Below, in pieces: positions 25,470 to 34,028 of a stretch of DNA of 64,000 nucleotides. The notes beneath the pieces are model-generated. The model saw only the letters and a list, made by a program, of their open reading frames with translations, made no database searches and had not been told where the DNA came from. The translations under genes were made by a program, and so were the position numbers. The DNA is taken from NCBI GenBank assembly GCA_910577175.1, contig CAJTLU010000004.1, positions 144,672 to 208,671 of the forward strand, given 5' to 3'. Source of the DNA: an uncultured Lachnospiraceae bacterium (GTDB taxonomy: Bacteria > Bacillota > Clostridia > Lachnospirales > Lachnospiraceae). The number at the start of each line of letters is the position of its first letter. Within the stretch, counting starts at the first letter, position 1.

Positions 25470-26708
25470 TTACTCATACATCGGATACTTCATGGTAATT
25501 GCTTCCACAATTTCCTTTGCTTCCTCTGTTGCTTCCTTCTTTTCTATTGTAATTGCGATTGCCTTTGCCACCTGCTTCATATCCCCGGTATTTAAACCAC
25601 GCGTCGTAACGGCTGCCGTACCAAGACGGATACCGCTCGTTACAAACGGAGAAGCCGGGTCGTTTGGAATCGCATTCTTATTACAGGTAATATTCACCGA
25701 ATCCAGAAGCTTTTCTGCTTCCTTACCTGTAATGCCCTTGCTTTGTAAGTCAACCAGCATCAGATGATTATCCGTACCGCCGGATACCAGACGGAATCCC
25801 TCGGCAAGCAGTCCTTCTGCCAGTGCCTGCGCATTCGCTACAATATCCTTTGCATACTGCTTAAACTCCGGAGAAAGCGCCTCCTTCAGACATACTGCCT
25901 TCGCTGCAATTACATGCATCAGCGGACCGCCCTGGATTCCCGGGAACATTGCCTTATTTAACTTATGCTCCTCTGCAAACTCCGCAGAAGAAAGAATCAT
26001 ACCGCCACGCGGACCGCGTAAGGTCTTGTGGGTCGTCGTCGTCGTCACATGAGCATAAGGAATCGGGCTTTCATGCACGCCACCGGCAATCAGACCGGCA
26101 ATATGCGCCATATCTACCATCAGATATGCGCCTACCTCATCTGCAATCTCGCGGAATCTCTTAAAATCAATCTTTCTCGCATAGGCAGAAGCGCCTGCAA
26201 TAATCATCTTCGGCTTTGCTTCCTTTGCAATCCGGAGCACCTCGTCGTAATCGATGAAGCCTTCGTCATTGACCCCGTAAGGTACAATATTGAAATAAGA
26301 GCCGGAAAAATTAACAGGGCTCCCGTGTGAAAGATGTCCGCCGTGGGCAAGGTTCATACCTAGCACCGTGTCGCCCGGCTTTAACAGGGCAAAAAAGACT
26401 CCCATGTTCGCCTGCGCACCGGAATGTGGCTGCACATTCGCATAAGTACAGCCATAAAGCTCTTTTGCACGCTCGATTGCAAGCGTCTCCACCATATCTA
26501 CAAACTCACAGCCGCCATAATAACGCTTCCCCGGATACCCCTCTGCATACTTGTTCGTCAGCGGACTTCCCATAGCTGCCATCACAGCCTTGCTGACGAA
26601 GTTCTCGGATGCAATCAGCTCGATATGGCTCCTCTGGCGTCCCAGCTCCAGATTCATTGCCTTTGCTGTTTCAGCATCCACTCTCATTACTTCTTCCAAT
26701 GAATACAT
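25470..26708 (-). CDS. glyA: Serine hydroxymethyltransferase
   Basis: 412 residues. PLP enzyme interconverting serine and glycine with tetrahydrofolate, the main source of one-carbon units. The active-site block is TTTTHKTLRGPRGGMI with the PLP Lys. HIELIASENFVS, NKYAEGYPGKRYYGG and QPHSGAQANMGVFFAL are all present and standard. Usual length. AAGGGAAGG precedes the start. It lies between DegV and the SPFH gene, all on the minus strand. Confidence 0.97.
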   Translation of the reverse strand: MYSLEEVMRVDAETAKAMNLELGRQRSHIELIASENFVSKAVMAAMGSPLTNKYAEGYPGKRYYGGCEFVDMVETLAIERAKELYGCTYANVQPHSGAQANMGVFFALLKPGDTVLGMNLAHGGHLSHGSPVNFSGSYFNIVPYGVNDEGFIDYDEVLRIAKEAKPKMIIAGASAYARKIDFKRFREIADEVGAYLMVDMAHIAGLIAGGVHESPIPYAHVTTTTTHKTLRGPRGGMILSSAEFAEEHKLNKAMFPGIQGGPLMHVIAAKAVCLKEALSPEFKQYAKDIVANAQALAEGLLAEGFRLVSGGTDNHLMLVDLQSKGITGKEAEKLLDSVNITCNKNAIPNDPASPFVTSGIRLGTAAVTTRGLNTGDMKQVAKAIAITIEKKEATEEAKEIVEAITMKYPMYE

Positions 26709-26732
26709 GTTGTTTCCTTCCCTTCGGTTTAT

Positions 26733-27614
26733 TTAAAACTTATAGTTCTCACCAAGAAATGTAAGCGCAAACATCCCGGCGCCGACATGCGTACCGATAA
26801 TCGGACCGATATTGGCAGTAATGACCTCCTTTACGAGACCTTCGGAAAGCAGCTGCTCCTTTAGCTGCTCCGCAACCTCCGGCGCATCCGCATGACCGAC
26901 TACTACAGTCTGCTCCTTTGCGTTGATTCCGTCACTAACTAAACGCTCCTTTAAATAATCCATCCCTTTTTTAATTCCACGGACCTTTGCTACTACCGTA
27001 AGCTTTCCTTCCTGGTCCACGCTCAGCACCGGCTTGATTCTCAGGGCAGTTCCCACAACGGCCTCGATGCTGTTTAAACGTCCGCCGCGCTTTAAGTGGT
27101 TCAAATCATCCACCGTAAACCAGTGGCATATCTTCGCATGGTTCTCTCTGACCCACTCTGCGGTTTCTTCCAGTGTCTTCCCTTCCTTCCGGAGCTTTCC
27201 TGCCAGATAAAGAAGCAGACCCTCGCCGACCGAGGCACACAAGGAATCAATACAGACAATGTTCCGCTCCGGATACTTTTCCGAAAGCTCCTCTGCCATC
27301 AGGCGTGCCGAATTGTAGGTACCACTTAGGCCCGAAGAAAACGCGATATATAAAATATCTTTTCCTTCTTTTAAAAACCTGCCGAACACCTCTTTAAAAA
27401 CAAGCGGCGTAATCTGGCTGGTCACGGACTCCTCTCCCGCACGCAGTTTCCCATAAAACTCCTTGCAGGTGATTTCCTTCTCATCCGGATGATAATTATA
27501 TTCCTTCCCTCCGATACTGAAATTCATCGGAATTACCTCTAAGCCGTACTCCTCAATGACCGACTGCGGCAAATCCAGTGTTGCCCCGCTCACAATTACA
27601 TAGCTGTTGTCCAT
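26733..27614 (-). CDS. DegV family fatty-acid-binding protein
   Basis: 293 residues from the ATG at 27614, preceded by GGAGGT; the earlier in-frame start at 27626 overlaps that site. DegV proteins bind a fatty acid and act as FakB partners of FakA kinase. SGATLDLPQSVIEEYGLEVIP is the N-terminal block, TSQITPLVF and IAFSSGLSGTYNSARLM form the lipid-binding region, and VDDLNHLKRGGRLN and IGTHVGAGMFALTFLG close the fold. A separate fakA is not visible here. Confidence 0.9.
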   Translation of the reverse strand: MDNSYVIVSGATLDLPQSVIEEYGLEVIPMNFSIGGKEYNYHPDEKEITCKEFYGKLRAGEESVTSQITPLVFKEVFGRFLKEGKDILYIAFSSGLSGTYNSARLMAEELSEKYPERNIVCIDSLCASVGEGLLLYLAGKLRKEGKTLEETAEWVRENHAKICHWFTVDDLNHLKRGGRLNSIEAVVGTALRIKPVLSVDQEGKLTVVAKVRGIKKGMDYLKERLVSDGINAKEQTVVVGHADAPEVAEQLKEQLLSEGLVKEVITANIGPIIGTHVGAGMFALTFLGENYKF

Positions 27615-27667
27615 TCCTACCTCCAATTACTGCAAAGCTGGTCTCTCCTTCCTTTGCAGTCAGTAAA

Positions 27668-27696
27668 AGTATACCATAGCAGACTGGCAAATTCAA
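27668..27696 (-). promoter_or_regulatory. SigA-type promoter of the DegV gene
   Basis: Minus strand: TTGAAT (27696-27691), a 17-bp spacer, TATACT (27673-27668). Confidence 0.65.
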
Positions 27697-27762
27697 GTCT
27701 GCATTTTTGAACGACCTTAGAAAGTTCTGGTATGTCTGGTGCTTTATCAAAGCTCCGGTACA

Positions 27763-28269
27763 CTAAAAGGAACGGATGGTATCGCTCCCGTCATCCCCGG
27801 TCTTTTCAATGCTGCGGATTTCCACATAGTAACCGGCATTCTCATTTACCGGTACATAAACGCGCTCTCCCGCCTTCTTTCCGAAGACTGCCCTGCCAAG
27901 CGGCGACTCGATGCTGATAAGATTCTTTAACGAATTTCCGCGTATGGACGTTACCAGCCGGAAATCCTCGCATTCCTCCTCGTCTTCAAAATACAGCGTC
28001 ACCGTGTTATTCAGACCCACCTCGTCTGCTGCGGAATCCTCCGAAATAATCTCCGCTGTCTTTAACATCCGCTCCAGATACCGAATCCGGCTCTCGTTCT
28101 TATTCTTATCCTTTTTCGCCGCATGATATTCAAAATTTTCACTCAGGTCGCCGTGGGCTCTTGCCTCCTTGACCGCCTCGATAGCTTCTTTCCGCACCAC
28201 AAGCTTGCGGTGCTCGATTTCCTTTTCAATCCGTTCCACATCTTTTTTTGTCAGCTGCTCCCTCATCAT
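27763..28269 (-). CDS. GreA/GreB-type transcription elongation factor
   Basis: 168 residues. The N-terminal coiled coil (about 1-80: VERIEKEIEHRKLVVRKEAI, ARAHGDLSENFEYHAAK) carries the acidic tip used to stimulate RNA cleavage by stalled polymerase, and a C-terminal FKBP-like domain has SPLGRAVFGKKAGERVYVPV. Its start overlaps the stop of the patatin gene by 4 bp and the GGAGG lies within that gene, so the two are coupled. The family name is firm; whether this is the main GreA or a paralogue is not shown. Confidence 0.88.
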   Translation of the reverse strand: MMREQLTKKDVERIEKEIEHRKLVVRKEAIEAVKEARAHGDLSENFEYHAAKKDKNKNESRIRYLERMLKTAEIISEDSAADEVGLNNTVTLYFEDEEECEDFRLVTSIRGNSLKNLISIESPLGRAVFGKKAGERVYVPVNENAGYYVEIRSIEKTGDDGSDTIRSF

Positions 28270-29126
28270 ATCCTCCTGATAAACTCTTTGATGCGTCTGC
28301 CGTCCTCAAGCCCCTTTTGAAACAGGCGCGTAATATTTTCCTTGTCCTTTGTCAGCGTATCCACCCCACAGCAGTCGTCCGGCGCCACAATAAATACCTT
28401 CCCCTGCTTTTCATACTCCTTCGCCAACGCCACGCCGTCATTATACTTTTTATAACGAAGGCATAGCTGCTTTGCCGCTTCCGGGTACTTCCTTCTGATT
28501 TTCTTTGCCACACGGACGTCCTTGTCCGGCACCCGTACAAAATCTGACGGCCGCGACAAAATAAGCACAACCTTATCGCACCCGTCCGCAAATGCCTTCG
28601 CTACCGGCACCGGGTCCGCGAAACCGCCGTCATAATATGGAACTCCATCAATCACATAGGGCCTGCATACAAACGGGAGCGTAGAAGAAGCTTTTAAAAT
28701 GTCATAGCAGTCCTGGCGGATATCCTGCCTGCTAAAATACCTTGTCCCGCCAGTCTGCGCATTGCAGGCTACCACATAATACTCCGCCTCTGACTTTTCA
28801 AACGCGGCATAATCAAGCGGATTCTCCCCATCCGAATTGGACAGCACGCCATAGGCATAGTCCAGATTGATGTAATTGCGGCGCCATAAAAAATTTCCAA
28901 AGCTGATGTATTGCTTCCGGAACGCATACTCCGTATAAAACTGATAATTCCGCCCCTTCTGTCCTGCCAGATAAGTAAGAAGATTCCCGCTGCCTGCGGA
29001 AATCCCGATACAGTAATCAAATAAAATTCCCTCTTCGATACAGGTATCCAGAACGCCTGCCGCATAGACATCCCGCATGCCGCCGCCCACGTCAATAATA
29101 CCTGTTTTCGGCTTCTTTACTTCCAT
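28266..29126 (-). CDS. Patatin-like phospholipase
   Basis: 286 residues. Serine hydrolase with a Ser-Asp dyad. The oxyanion loop is DVGGGMRDVYAAGVLD near residue 12, the nucleophile elbow GISAGSGNLLTYLAG near residue 42, and the catalytic Asp lies in YYDGGFADPVPV near residue 167. No signal peptide, so it acts in the cytoplasm or at the inner membrane face. It belongs to the RssA/YjjU-like branch; the lipid substrate is unknown. First gene of a unit with the GreA-type gene. Confidence 0.9.
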   Translation of the reverse strand: MEVKKPKTGIIDVGGGMRDVYAAGVLDTCIEEGILFDYCIGISAGSGNLLTYLAGQKGRNYQFYTEYAFRKQYISFGNFLWRRNYINLDYAYGVLSNSDGENPLDYAAFEKSEAEYYVVACNAQTGGTRYFSRQDIRQDCYDILKASSTLPFVCRPYVIDGVPYYDGGFADPVPVAKAFADGCDKVVLILSRPSDFVRVPDKDVRVAKKIRRKYPEAAKQLCLRYKKYNDGVALAKEYEKQGKVFIVAPDDCCGVDTLTKDKENITRLFQKGLEDGRRIKEFIRRI

Positions 29127-29161
29127 TTCTTTTCTCCTCCGCTCCTTTTCTCCCTATGCTT

Positions 29162-29190
29162 AGTCTATCATAAATTCCCGGAATTATCAA
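29162..29190 (-). promoter_or_regulatory. SigA-type promoter of the patatin gene
   Basis: Minus strand: TTGATA (29190-29185), a 17-bp spacer, TAGACT (29167-29162). Confidence 0.6.
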
Positions 29191-29232
29191 TCTGCCCAGC
29201 GCTTTCGTTTCCGCCTTTTTTAGTCCTCCCTG

Positions 29233-29339
29233 AAGGGGCTGTTGCAAAATAAGGCAGCACTTCTCCCCCTTTACAGCTAGTCGCGTTTTTCTATCGCTTT
29301 TAGGGAGCCGCCGCGTTTTTTATTTTGCAACAGCCCCTT
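29233..29339. repeat. 107-bp element with 19-bp perfect terminal inverted repeats
   Basis: AAGGGGCTGTTGCAAAATA (29233-29251) is exactly reverse-complemented at 29321-29339, with 69 nt between. It lies in the 320-bp gap between patatin and prfA. The arms look like insertion-sequence or MITE ends, but no coding capacity and no clear target duplication is seen. Confidence 0.75.
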
Positions 29340-29387
29340 TCCAAGTCATTTAAAAAGGGAGATACCCAGATACCTTGTTAAGCTTTT

Positions 29388-29427
29388 AAAAAAGGGGAGC
29401 CGTTGCACGAAGCGCGGCTCCCTCTTT
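29388..29427 (-). terminator. Terminator after prfA
   Basis: Minus strand: GGGAGCCG (29422-29415) pairs with CGGCTCCC (29402-29395), followed by a T run. Confidence 0.8.
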
Positions 29428-29446
29428 AAGTTTCTGTTATTCACTC

Positions 29447-30520
29447 CTAGCTCTCTGCCATCTTCGCTAACTTCGCCGCCTGGTCCGCCGCTGTCAGGGC
29501 GTCTACGACTTCGGTCAGGTCACCGTCCAGCACCTCGGCTAAGCGGTGCGTCGTCAGCTTGATACGGTGGTCGGTCACACGTCCGTCCGGGAAATTGTAG
29601 GTACGGATTTTCTCGGAACGGTCTCCTGTCCCGACCTGGCTCCTTCTCGCCTCTGCCTCCGCATCGTGCGCCTTTTCCAGCTCCAGCTCATAAAGCTTTG
29701 CACGAAGCACCTTCAACGCCTTATCACGGTTCTTTAACTGGGACTTCTCATCCTGACAGGAAATCACAATCCCGGTCGGGATATGGGTCAGCCGTACGGC
29801 AGAGTCAGTCGTATTGACGCACTGTCCACCGTTACCGGAGGCGCGGAACACATCAAAGCGGCAGTCGTTCATATTCAGGTCAACATCCACCTCTTCGGCT
29901 TCCGGCATAATTGCCACCGTGGCAGTGGAGGTATGAATCCGTCCGCCGGACTCCGTGACCGGCACACGCTGTACGCGGTGCACGCCGCTCTCGTATTTCA
30001 GCTTGGAATACGCTCCCTGCCCGTTTACCATAAACACGGCTTCCTTAAAGCCGCCGATTCCGTTCTCATTGACATTCATCAGGTCAATCTTCCAACGGAA
30101 AGTTTCCGCATACTTCGCATACATCCGGTAAAGCTCTGCCGCAAATAAGGCTGCCTCGTCCCCGCCGGCGCCTGCACGGATTTCCACAATGACATTTTTC
30201 CCGTCATTCGGGTCCTTCGGAAGCAGCAAAATCTTTAAATTCTGCTCGCACTCCACCAGCCGGTTCTTTGCTTCGGAAAGCTCCTCCTTTGCCATCTCGC
30301 GCAGCTCCTCGTCGCTTTCCTCCTCAATCATGGCAAGACTGTCCTCAATGTCCTGCTTCGTCTGCTTATAGCGCTTATACTCTGCAATAATATCCGCCAG
30401 GTCGTTCTGCTCCTTCATCAGCTTACGGAATCTTGCCTGGTCATTCACTACGTTCGGGTCGCCTAACTCGTTCTGCAGCTCCTCGTAACGCAGCAGCAAA
30501 TCCTCTAACTTATCAAACAT
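29447..30520 (-). CDS. prfA: Peptide chain release factor 1
   Basis: 357 residues from the ATG at 30520, which has TAAGGAG before it; the frame is open 20 codons further but without a ribosome site. Ends translation at UAA and UAG. Codon recognition uses the PVT tripeptide (HRVQRVPVTESGGRIHTS), and the peptidyl-tRNA hydrolysis loop is SGNGGQCVNTTDSAVRLTH with the GGQ modified by PrmC. The start overlaps the prmC stop by 8 bp. Confidence 0.97.
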   Translation of the reverse strand: MFDKLEDLLLRYEELQNELGDPNVVNDQARFRKLMKEQNDLADIIAEYKRYKQTKQDIEDSLAMIEEESDEELREMAKEELSEAKNRLVECEQNLKILLLPKDPNDGKNVIVEIRAGAGGDEAALFAAELYRMYAKYAETFRWKIDLMNVNENGIGGFKEAVFMVNGQGAYSKLKYESGVHRVQRVPVTESGGRIHTSTATVAIMPEAEEVDVDLNMNDCRFDVFRASGNGGQCVNTTDSAVRLTHIPTGIVISCQDEKSQLKNRDKALKVLRAKLYELELEKAHDAEAEARRSQVGTGDRSEKIRTYNFPDGRVTDHRIKLTTHRLAEVLDGDLTEVVDALTAADQAAKLAKMAES

Positions 30521-31367
30521 TGTTGTTCTCCTTATTTTGATCCGGCAGCACCGCAAATACCATACGGTCCAGTCCGGCATAATCCTTTTTTACTTCGATT
30601 TCCCGGTAGCCTTCCGCCAGAAGCAGTTCTGCCACCGCCCTGCCTTGGTCATATCCGATTTCAAACATCAGCCTGCCGTCCTTCCGGAGATGTCCCTTTG
30701 CCTCCCTGCAGATTCTCCGGTAAAAATACAGCCCGTCCTCCCCGCCGTCCAACGCCGGACGCGGCTCAAAATCCCTGACCTCCGGCATCAGTCCGTCAAT
30801 CACTCCGGAACAGATATACGGAGGATTCGAAACAATTATATCATATTTGCCCGTTACGGGCTCCAGCAAATCTCCTTGAAAAAAGGTAATCTCCACGCCA
30901 TGAAGCGCCGCATTTTCCCTTGCAGTCCGTAACGCCGGTTCCGAACAATCCGACGCTGCCGTAAACTCCGGCGCTCCAAGCTTTGCCACTGTTACCGCAA
31001 TACAGCCGGAGCCGGTACACAAATCCAGAACCCGCTTTCCCGCAGAACTCCGGATTACTGCCTCTGTCAGAAGCTCGGTCTCCGGTCTCGGAATCAAAAC
31101 GCCTGGTCTTACCAAAAACTTCAGTCCGCAAAATTCCTGTTCGCCGGTAATATATTGTACCGGCCTATGCTGTATCCGCTGCTCTAACAGTTCATAAAAG
31201 CGCTGCGCCTGCTCTTTTGGTACTTCCCTTGCCCCGTCGCACAAAAGCGCTGCCAAAGTCATACCGCTCACATGTAAAAGAAGATGCCTTACATCAGAGC
31301 GCGCTTCCTCAAAGCCCGCCGCCTTCAGACGTGAAACTGCGCTGTCCGCTAATTCGGAATATGTCAT
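30513..31367 (-). CDS. prmC: Release factor glutamine methyltransferase
   Basis: 284 residues from the ATG at 31367. Methylates the GGQ glutamine of release factors using SAM. VLDLCTGSGCIAVTVAKLG is the SAM loop and IIVSNPPYICSGVIDGL the NPPY motif. The N-terminal helical domain (ARSDVRHLLLHVSGM) is complete. A GTG at 31400 overlapping the DUF1385 stop (GTGA) could be a coupled longer start; I prefer the ATG for its AGGCAGG site and normal family length. Functions with adjacent prfA. Confidence 0.93.
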   Translation of the reverse strand: MTYSELADSAVSRLKAAGFEEARSDVRHLLLHVSGMTLAALLCDGAREVPKEQAQRFYELLEQRIQHRPVQYITGEQEFCGLKFLVRPGVLIPRPETELLTEAVIRSSAGKRVLDLCTGSGCIAVTVAKLGAPEFTAASDCSEPALRTARENAALHGVEITFFQGDLLEPVTGKYDIIVSNPPYICSGVIDGLMPEVRDFEPRPALDGGEDGLYFYRRICREAKGHLRKDGRLMFEIGYDQGRAVAELLLAEGYREIEVKKDYAGLDRMVFAVLPDQNKENNNV

Positions 31368-31396
31368 ACCATCCTGCCTCTGCCGTCCGTCTTCTC

Positions 31397-32872
31397 TCAC
31401 GGACGTTCCTGTTTTGTCTTTTCTTCCTCAAACACAAAATACTTGTCTAACGCTTTTAATACCTCGTCCTCTTCCTCTTCGTCCTCTTCATACCGCGCTA
31501 CCGTTGCCGCTGTTTCGCCGAACGCTTCCTTTTCCACTGCTCTCGCTCTTACTGCAAGACGGCTTCTGCTCTTCTGTGCCGCCGCATCTTCTGCTTCCGG
31601 CTTCTTTGTGGAAGGAAAGCTCCAATTAAACTTGGCTGCAATCTCCTCCGTCTCCCCCGTTTCCTTTGCCGGAGTATCTGCCTTTGCGGCTTCTTTGGAC
31701 TGGATTTCCACGGTCTTCGTCTTCGGAGCCGTCTGCGTCTTCGCTTTTGGCACCGCGGCTGCCTTCTCCAGTGCTGCCTTAACCGGCTTTGCCTCCTTTG
31801 CTGCCTTGGTTTCCTTCGACGCCTTTGCCTCTTTTGTTTCGTTTACTTCTTTCGTCTCTTTGAATGTCTTTATCTCTGTAAGAGACTCTTCCTTTTCCGT
31901 CACCGGGGCAGACTTCTTCTCAGCGCTATCCTTCTTCCGGCTTTCCTTTCCGGAATTTTCCTTCAGGTAAGTCTGCCAGTCAAACACAGCCTCTACAGAC
32001 GCAACGGCAACGCGGATCATATCGTCATCCGGCTCTCTTGTAGTCAACCCCTGCAGCCAGAGCCCCGGCTTACTCAGCAGATTGATTACCTTGGAATCAC
32101 TGGAACCGGCAAAACGGATTATCTCATAGGAAATCCCGGCAAGCACCGGCACAAACAAAATGCGCACTACAAAACGGAGCCATATCGTTTCCACACGGAC
32201 AAGCAGAAAAAACAATACGCTGATTAACATAACAAAAAGCAGAAAGCTTGTGCCACAGCGCTTATGCTGTCTGGAACACGTTCTTACATTCTCTACGGTC
32301 GGCTCCATTCCATGTTCGATACAGTTAATCGTCTTATGCTCTGCCCCATGATACATAAACACGCGCCGGATATCCTTCATACGTGAAATCAGCACAATAT
32401 ATCCTAAAAAGATAACAACCCGGAGCCCCCCTTCTAACAGGGTTTTCCACTCATAGGAAATAACGTCTTCATCAATAAAGCTTACTACTGCAAGCGGAAG
32501 CAGCATAAATATCGCAATTGCCATAATGACAGAACAAAAAACGGTAAAGCCCATAACAATTTTATCTGCCTTTTCCCCGAACTTTTTCCGGAGCCAGAGT
32601 TCAAATTTCCCCGGCTCTTCCTCTGCACCGTCAAAATAAGCAGCCGAAGAAGTGAGCATCTTCACGCCCAATACCAGCGATTCCACAAAACTAACGATAC
32701 CGCGCACCACCGGTATGCCCAAAATCCTGTGCCGCTCGATAATACTGCTGCACTCTCCTTTGTCCACTGCAATCTCCCCGTCGGGCTTTCTGACTGCTAC
32801 CGCATAACGGTTTTTGTTTCTCATCATAACGCCTTCTAATACGGCCTGGCCTCCAATACCTGATGATTTCAT
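31397..32872 (-). CDS. DUF1385 membrane protein with long disordered Ala/Lys/Glu tail
   Basis: 491 residues from the ATG at 32872, preceded by AAGGAGG; the open frame further upstream only reads through the tandem array. Residues 1-310 are DUF1385: GIGGQAVLEGVMMRNKNRYA, VKMLTSSAAYF, MYHGAEHKTINCIE and RCGTSFLLFVML, with about four membrane helices. Residues about 325-491 are low complexity, rich in Lys, Glu, Ala and Thr (FKETKEVNETKEAKASKETK), ending EVLKALDKYFVFEEEKTK. Most relatives stop near residue 310. The family is widespread next to prmC and prfA in Clostridia but has no known activity. Confidence 0.88.
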   Translation of the reverse strand: MKSSGIGGQAVLEGVMMRNKNRYAVAVRKPDGEIAVDKGECSSIIERHRILGIPVVRGIVSFVESLVLGVKMLTSSAAYFDGAEEEPGKFELWLRKKFGEKADKIVMGFTVFCSVIMAIAIFMLLPLAVVSFIDEDVISYEWKTLLEGGLRVVIFLGYIVLISRMKDIRRVFMYHGAEHKTINCIEHGMEPTVENVRTCSRQHKRCGTSFLLFVMLISVLFFLLVRVETIWLRFVVRILFVPVLAGISYEIIRFAGSSDSKVINLLSKPGLWLQGLTTREPDDDMIRVAVASVEAVFDWQTYLKENSGKESRKKDSAEKKSAPVTEKEESLTEIKTFKETKEVNETKEAKASKETKAAKEAKPVKAALEKAAAVPKAKTQTAPKTKTVEIQSKEAAKADTPAKETGETEEIAAKFNWSFPSTKKPEAEDAAAQKSRSRLAVRARAVEKEAFGETAATVARYEEDEEEEDEVLKALDKYFVFEEEKTKQERP

Positions 32873-32911
32873 GTTTTCCTCCTTCTCCAAAAGCTGCTTT
32901 TCACTAAGCCC

Positions 32912-33340
32912 CTTCCCTCCCGCTTTTTTTCCGTGCAGGCATCGCACTCCGTGCTCCCCGTGACCGCGCGTCGTTCCGCCGCTTGGTCGCGGGCTACTCT
33001 TCCCTCTCGCTTTTTTTCCGTGCAGGCATCGCACTCCGTGCTTCCCGTGACCGCGCGGCGTTCCGCCGCTTGGGCGCGGGCTGCTCTTCCCTCTCGCTTT
33101 TTTTCCGTGCAGGCATCGCACTCCGTGCTCCCCGTGACCGCGCGGCGTTCCACCGCTTGGTCGCGGGCTACTTTTCCCTCCCGCTTTTTTCCGTGCAGGC
33201 ATCGCACTCCGTGCTTCCCGTGACCGCGCGGCGTTCCGCCGCTTGGTCGCGGGCTACTTTTCCCTCTCGCTTTTTTCCGTGCAGGCATCGCACTTCGTGC
33301 TCCCCGTGACCGCGCGGCGTTCCGCCGCTTGGTCGCGGGC
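32912..33340. repeat. Tandem array of five 86/87-bp units
   Basis: CCGTGCAGGCATCGCACT begins at 32931, 33018, 33105, 33191 and 33277, giving periods of 87, 87, 86 and 86. Units are nearly identical. Each has a GC-rich hairpin (GCGGCG TTC CGCCGC within GACC...GGTC) and a T6-T7 run. The array lies between rpmE and the DUF1385 gene. It stays open as protein on the minus strand, which I take as coincidental because the array has no start with a ribosome site and 86-bp units break the frame repeat. Confidence 0.95.
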
Positions 33341-33346
33341 GCGTTC

Positions 33347-33394
33347 GCCTCTTCCTGGGAGATACAAGTTTACTTGTATCTCCCAGGAAGAGGC
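33347..33394. repeat. 22-bp perfect palindrome with 4-nt loop
   Basis: Arm 33347-33368 (starts GCCTCTTCCTGGGAG) is exactly reverse-complemented at 33373-33394 around TTTA. It adjoins the tandem array and has no T tract after either arm. Confidence 0.95.
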
Positions 33395-33410
33395 TCACTT
33401 GGCCTACACG

Positions 33411-33442
33411 GAAAAAGGTTGAGATTTTTACAACCTCAACCT
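33411..33442 (-). terminator. Terminator after rpmE
   Basis: Minus strand: AGGTTGAG (33442-33435) pairs with CTCAACCT (33423-33416), followed by TTTTT. Confidence 0.85.
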
Positions 33443-33466
33443 GATTTTCATTGCTTTTATGTTTTT

Positions 33467-33673
33467 TTAGTTCTGGTTTAAACCATACCTACGGTTGAAC
33501 TTATCAATAGCACCGCGTGCAGCAACTGCCTTCTGCTGACCGGTATAGAAGGAATGGCACTTGGAACAAACTTCCACATGGATTTCCTCTTTTGTCGAAC
33601 CTGTTACGAACTCATTCCCGCAGTTGCAGGTTACCTTTGCCTGATAATATTTCGGCTGGATTGCTTCTTTCAT
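33467..33673 (-). CDS. rpmE: 50S ribosomal protein L31 (zinc form)
   Basis: 68 residues from the ATG at 33673, preceded by GAGGTG. The large-subunit protein at the central protuberance. The zinc-binding form is shown by CNCGNEF and EVCSKCHSFYTG. Closes with AIDKFNRRYGL. It has its own promoter and terminator. Confidence 0.96.
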   Translation of the reverse strand: MKEAIQPKYYQAKVTCNCGNEFVTGSTKEEIHVEVCSKCHSFYTGQQKAVAARGAIDKFNRRYGLNQN

Positions 33674-33714
33674 GTCTTTCACCTCTTTATCTCATAACTT
33701 AAAACAGCTTTTTT

Positions 33715-33743
33715 ATTATAACATGGTTTTTTCAAAAAAGCAA
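33715..33743 (-). promoter_or_regulatory. SigA-type promoter of rpmE
   Basis: Minus strand: TTGCTT (33743-33738), a 17-bp spacer, TATAAT (33720-33715). In the rest of the gap 33744-34028 I see only weak short frames and the hairpin at 34003. Confidence 0.65.
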
Positions 33744-34002
33744 TAGCAAAATCACCTAAATTTACATTTCGACAAAATTAATAATCTCTGAAAAATAAAA
33801 AAGCACCAGGCAAGGAGGAATTTCTACGGGAATATTGTGAATAACAGGTGCTTTCATGGTCTTAGGAAGCTTTGCTATCAGCATAAAATTCATAAAAAAC
33901 GATTTAGCGGTACTTAGAGGAAGTCCGGCAGACGCCCGCGCATGCAAAAATAAGACAACCGTATTCCCTTTACAGGAAAAGATACCCTCCGCTTGTAAGC
34001 CG

Positions 34003-34028
34003 GGGGCTGCGCTTCGTGTGACAGCCCC
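34003..34028 (-). terminator. Hairpin directly after the histidine kinase gene
   Basis: GGGGCTG (34003-34009) pairs with CAGCCCC (34022-34028), and begins at the base after the kinase stop codon. There is no T tract. The loop GCGCTTCGTG resembles those at 29403 and 63043. Confidence 0.55.

Noticed and set aside
32912..33340. CRISPR array
   Set aside because: Units are whole direct repeats with no variable spacers, and no cas genes are near.
32869..33398. Several long frames through the tandem array on both strands
   Set aside because: All arise from the repeat itself, contain only copies of the same segment, and lack ribosome sites. The DUF1385 start is fixed at 32872 by AAGGAGG.
33744..34028. 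Small frames of about 60 codons on each strand
   Set aside because: Neither has a convincing ribosome site, composition or family; the plus-strand AAGGAGG at about 33814 is not followed by a start at usable distance.
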